Below, piece after piece: positions 43,445-45,372 of a DNA stretch of 45,372 nt; within the stretch, counting starts at the first letter, position 1; each line of letters begins with the position of its first letter. The stretch is taken from the NCBI GenBank assembly GCA_036503775.1, contig DASXWH010000007.1, positions 1 through 45,372 on the forward strand, in the 5' to 3' direction. The notes under the pieces were generated by a model that did not search any database, was not told where the DNA came from, and saw only the letters and a list, made by a program, of their open reading frames with translations. Source of the stretch: Ohtaekwangia sp036503775. Lineage in GTDB: Bacteria > Bacteroidota > Bacteroidia > Cytophagales > Cyclobacteriaceae. The position numbers were made by a program, and so were the translations under genes.

Positions 43445-45372
43445 TTTTCGTGGTGTCAAAATTATCGGTCCGGAAAGGAGAAGCAGGCAGCCCCTCTTTA
43501 TTATATAAGTTAGCACCCTCAGGATTATCAGCCCACGCATACCGAACGGCTACAGGCTGTTTAATCGCGTCACTCCAGACCACCACTGTATTGCCAACTA
43601 TTTTAGCTGAAGCCCAAACGAACTTTTTATCTGCACCGGCAATGCTGAAATATTTCAGATCTTTTCCTCCTTTGGCTGTAAGCCCGCCACCCACATGATC
43701 AAAACTTACAACAATATGATTGCCCTTTATTTTGATGGAGCGATACAACGGACCGGAGTACACTACCTTTTTATCCTGATAAGCCAATTTTTCAGCAGCA
43801 AGCGCCAAACGTTTGCCAACATCTTCCTTATTAAGCGGATGAATATCATTCCATTCACCAACATCAATCGCCACGGCCATAGCGGTATTGGGAAGTTTAA
43901 GCGTTTGCAGTTGAGCTTCTCTCAACTCAGCCCACTCGCTTTCTGATGGTTGATCTTTTGCTGGTAAATAATTGGCCAGCTGAACATATAAGAAAGGGAA
44001 ATTTCCCTGCTTCCATTTCTCTCTCCAATTGGTAATCATAGCCGGGAATAAAGTTTTATACTCTGCGGCCCGTGAAGCATTTGATTCACCCTGATACCAG
44101 ATCACACCTTTGATCGAAGTTTGTAATAACGGTGCAATCATGGCATTGAACAAGCCGGTTGGCTTACCATTATAAAATGTTCCGGGTTGTAGCGCTTCCT
44201 GCTTGACGCCTACCTGATATTTCCATTCGCCTGCCAGGTTTATCGTATCGTTTTCAGCTTTGAGTATATAGGGCTTACCCTTGTAAAATCCTCCTTTACC
44301 AGTGGTGTTGATAACCCGAACCACAATTACATTTTTGCCTGCTTTAAAAACACCTGCGGGTAAATCATATTTTCGCGGAGGGTATTGATATCCGGTGGTT
44401 CCGGAAAAAACTCCGTTGACATAAACTGAGTCGCAATCCACTACGTTTCCCAGCTGAAGCCGAACCGGTCTGCTTTCAAAAGATGAAGGCAACTCAACTT
44501 CTTTTCTGAACCACACCACACCATTCACTCCAGGCAACCCTTGTTCACTCCAATACCCTGGAACATTCATAACAGACCACGAAGACGCATCATATTGCGT
44601 TTCGTACCAGCGCGGGGTTTCATTTAGTCCTTTATCCTCTTTCCGGATGGCATTATACCATGCCTTATTGCTGGTGCCTTCTGCTGTTCGTAAACTATCG
44701 GTGTAACTGGTATTACTGAATTTTTTAGCAACCGCCTCGTGCTGTGGGAATGACTTCACTGCTTCCTGACTGATCCAGGCCTCAGCGGGTGTTCCACCTG
44801 CTGCTGACCGTATCAATCCAATCGGTACTTTATACTTGTCATATAAGTCCTTTGCAAAAAAATATCCAACGGCTGTGAAGCGAACCATAGTTTCTGGTGA
44901 AGCCGATTCCCAGGTTCCGCCAGGGATATCCTGCTGAGGACCATCAAATGCGTAACGGGTTGGCACAATAAACTGGCGGATGTTTGTATTGGCCGAATTG
45001 GCTATCACCTGAGGATACTTGTCTTTCAATCTGCTGAAGACTTGCTCCATATTGGATTGGCCTGAACAAATCCATACATCTCCAATAAGAATGTTATGAA
45101 CAACAATTTCATTCTTACCCTTCAATGTCATTTCAAACGGGCCACCTGCTGCTTGCGCAGGAAGAACTATCTTCCAGTTTCCTTTATCATCGGCTAGCGT
45201 GGCGAGGGTATTTCCATTGAAGGTGAGGTTAACACTCTCTCCAGGTGATGCCCAGCCCCAGATGTTGAGTTTTGAATCCCGCTGGAGTACAATACCATCA
45301 CTGATTAACCGTGGAAGTTTTATCTGACCGGATACTGTTATACAGCATACCATCAGGCCTGCCAGAAATACG
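43440..45372 (-). CDS. Sialate O-acetylesterase (partial at 5' end)
   Basis: This is an SGNH-type sialate O-acetylesterase that removes acetyl groups from sialic acid or from plant/host glycans. The SGNH block I motif is WICSGQSNMEQVF; the later Gly/Asn regions are VIWYQGESNASRA and the catalytic Asp-x-x-His is DVGEWNDIHPLN. A galactose-binding-like jelly-roll domain is inserted in the middle (WYETQYDASSWSVMNVPGYW to about AGEWKYQVG). An ATG at 45353 gives 637 residues, but the frame stays open to the window edge (VFLAGL before that Met), which completes a signal peptide (LAGLMVCCITVSGQ); the real start probably lies outside. Confidence 0.88.
   Translation of the reverse strand, partial: VFLAGLMVCCITVSGQIKLPRLISDGIVLQRDSKLNIWGWASPGESVNLTFNGNTLATLADDKGNWKIVLPAQAAGGPFEMTLKGKNEIVVHNILIGDVWICSGQSNMEQVFSRLKDKYPQVIANSANTNIRQFIVPTRYAFDGPQQDIPGGTWESASPETMVRFTAVGYFFAKDLYDKYKVPIGLIRSAAGGTPAEAWISQEAVKSFPQHEAVAKKFSNTSYTDSLRTAEGTSNKAWYNAIRKEDKGLNETPRWYETQYDASSWSVMNVPGYWSEQGLPGVNGVVWFRKEVELPSSFESRPVRLQLGNVVDCDSVYVNGVFSGTTGYQYPPRKYDLPAGVFKAGKNVIVVRVINTTGKGGFYKGKPYILKAENDTINLAGEWKYQVGVKQEALQPGTFYNGKPTGLFNAMIAPLLQTSIKGVIWYQGESNASRAAEYKTLFPAMITNWREKWKQGNFPFLYVQLANYLPAKDQPSESEWAELREAQLQTLKLPNTAMAVAIDVGEWNDIHPLNKEDVGKRLALAAEKLAYQDKKVVYSGPLYRSIKIKGNHIVVSFDHVGGGLTAKGGKDLKYFSIAGADKKFVWASAKIVGNTVVVWSDAIKQPVAVRYAWADNPEGANLYNKEGLPASPFRTDNFDTTKK

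Overview
This window looks like chromosomal DNA of a Bacteroidota bacterium, most likely of the order Cytophagales (inferred from gene content; no rRNA is present to confirm it). The pointers are a TamB gene overlapping a lipoprotein-type TamA (TamL), a three-gene Mla set without mlaC or mlaA, Rcp1-like receiver-only regulators with matching SHDLQEP-type kinases, a GT4/GH57 glucan pair, FtsX/MacB permeases of about 800 residues, and one clear TTG-N19-TAnnTTTG promoter of the Bacteroidota type. No tRNA, rRNA, CRISPR array, insertion sequence or prophage was recognised.

Layout. 1-2726 (minus): the edge of a small lmo0937-type membrane protein, then mlaD, mlaF and mlaE for phospholipid transport. 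3035-3744 (plus): a holin-like membrane protein translationally coupled to an unknown helical protein. 3738-10582 (minus): a signalling block with a receiver-only regulator, then a compact run rpoN (sigma-54), an NtrC-type activator, a PAS kinase and a receiver-PAS kinase. A CHASE3 kinase diverges from rpoN (10759-12126). 12123-13470 (minus): an OmpA-like protein and two small envelope proteins. 13619-21309: a stress-type accessory set containing two redox enzymes, YihY, DUF4142, AI-2E, DUF1328, DUF6232 and DUF2267 proteins, a lipocalin-like protein and another receiver-only regulator. 21329-25078 (plus): an AsmA-like protein and a kinase/receiver pair. 25080-32400 (minus): tamL and tamB. 32942-35455 (plus): a glycogen-synthase-like GT4 and a GH57 amylase. 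35487-45372 (minus): an esterase, a large ABC permease, a GH63-type glucosidase, a glucose-dehydrogenase-like SDR, a Spy-like protein and a sialate O-acetylesterase that runs off the window.

How it fits together. Three envelope lipid or outer-membrane systems (Mla, an AsmA-like protein, TamL/TamB) sit among eight two-component proteins and a set of small stress-associated membrane proteins. This suggests a region devoted to envelope homeostasis and stress sensing, with an alpha-glucan storage module next to it. Three convincing Rho-independent terminators (18588, 19165, 19756) mark transcript ends in the middle of the window. Three convergent gene pairs meet with almost no space (3738-3744, 12123-12126, 25078/25080). 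Two perfect palindromes, upstream of the CHASE3 kinase and of the ABC permease, are the best operator candidates.
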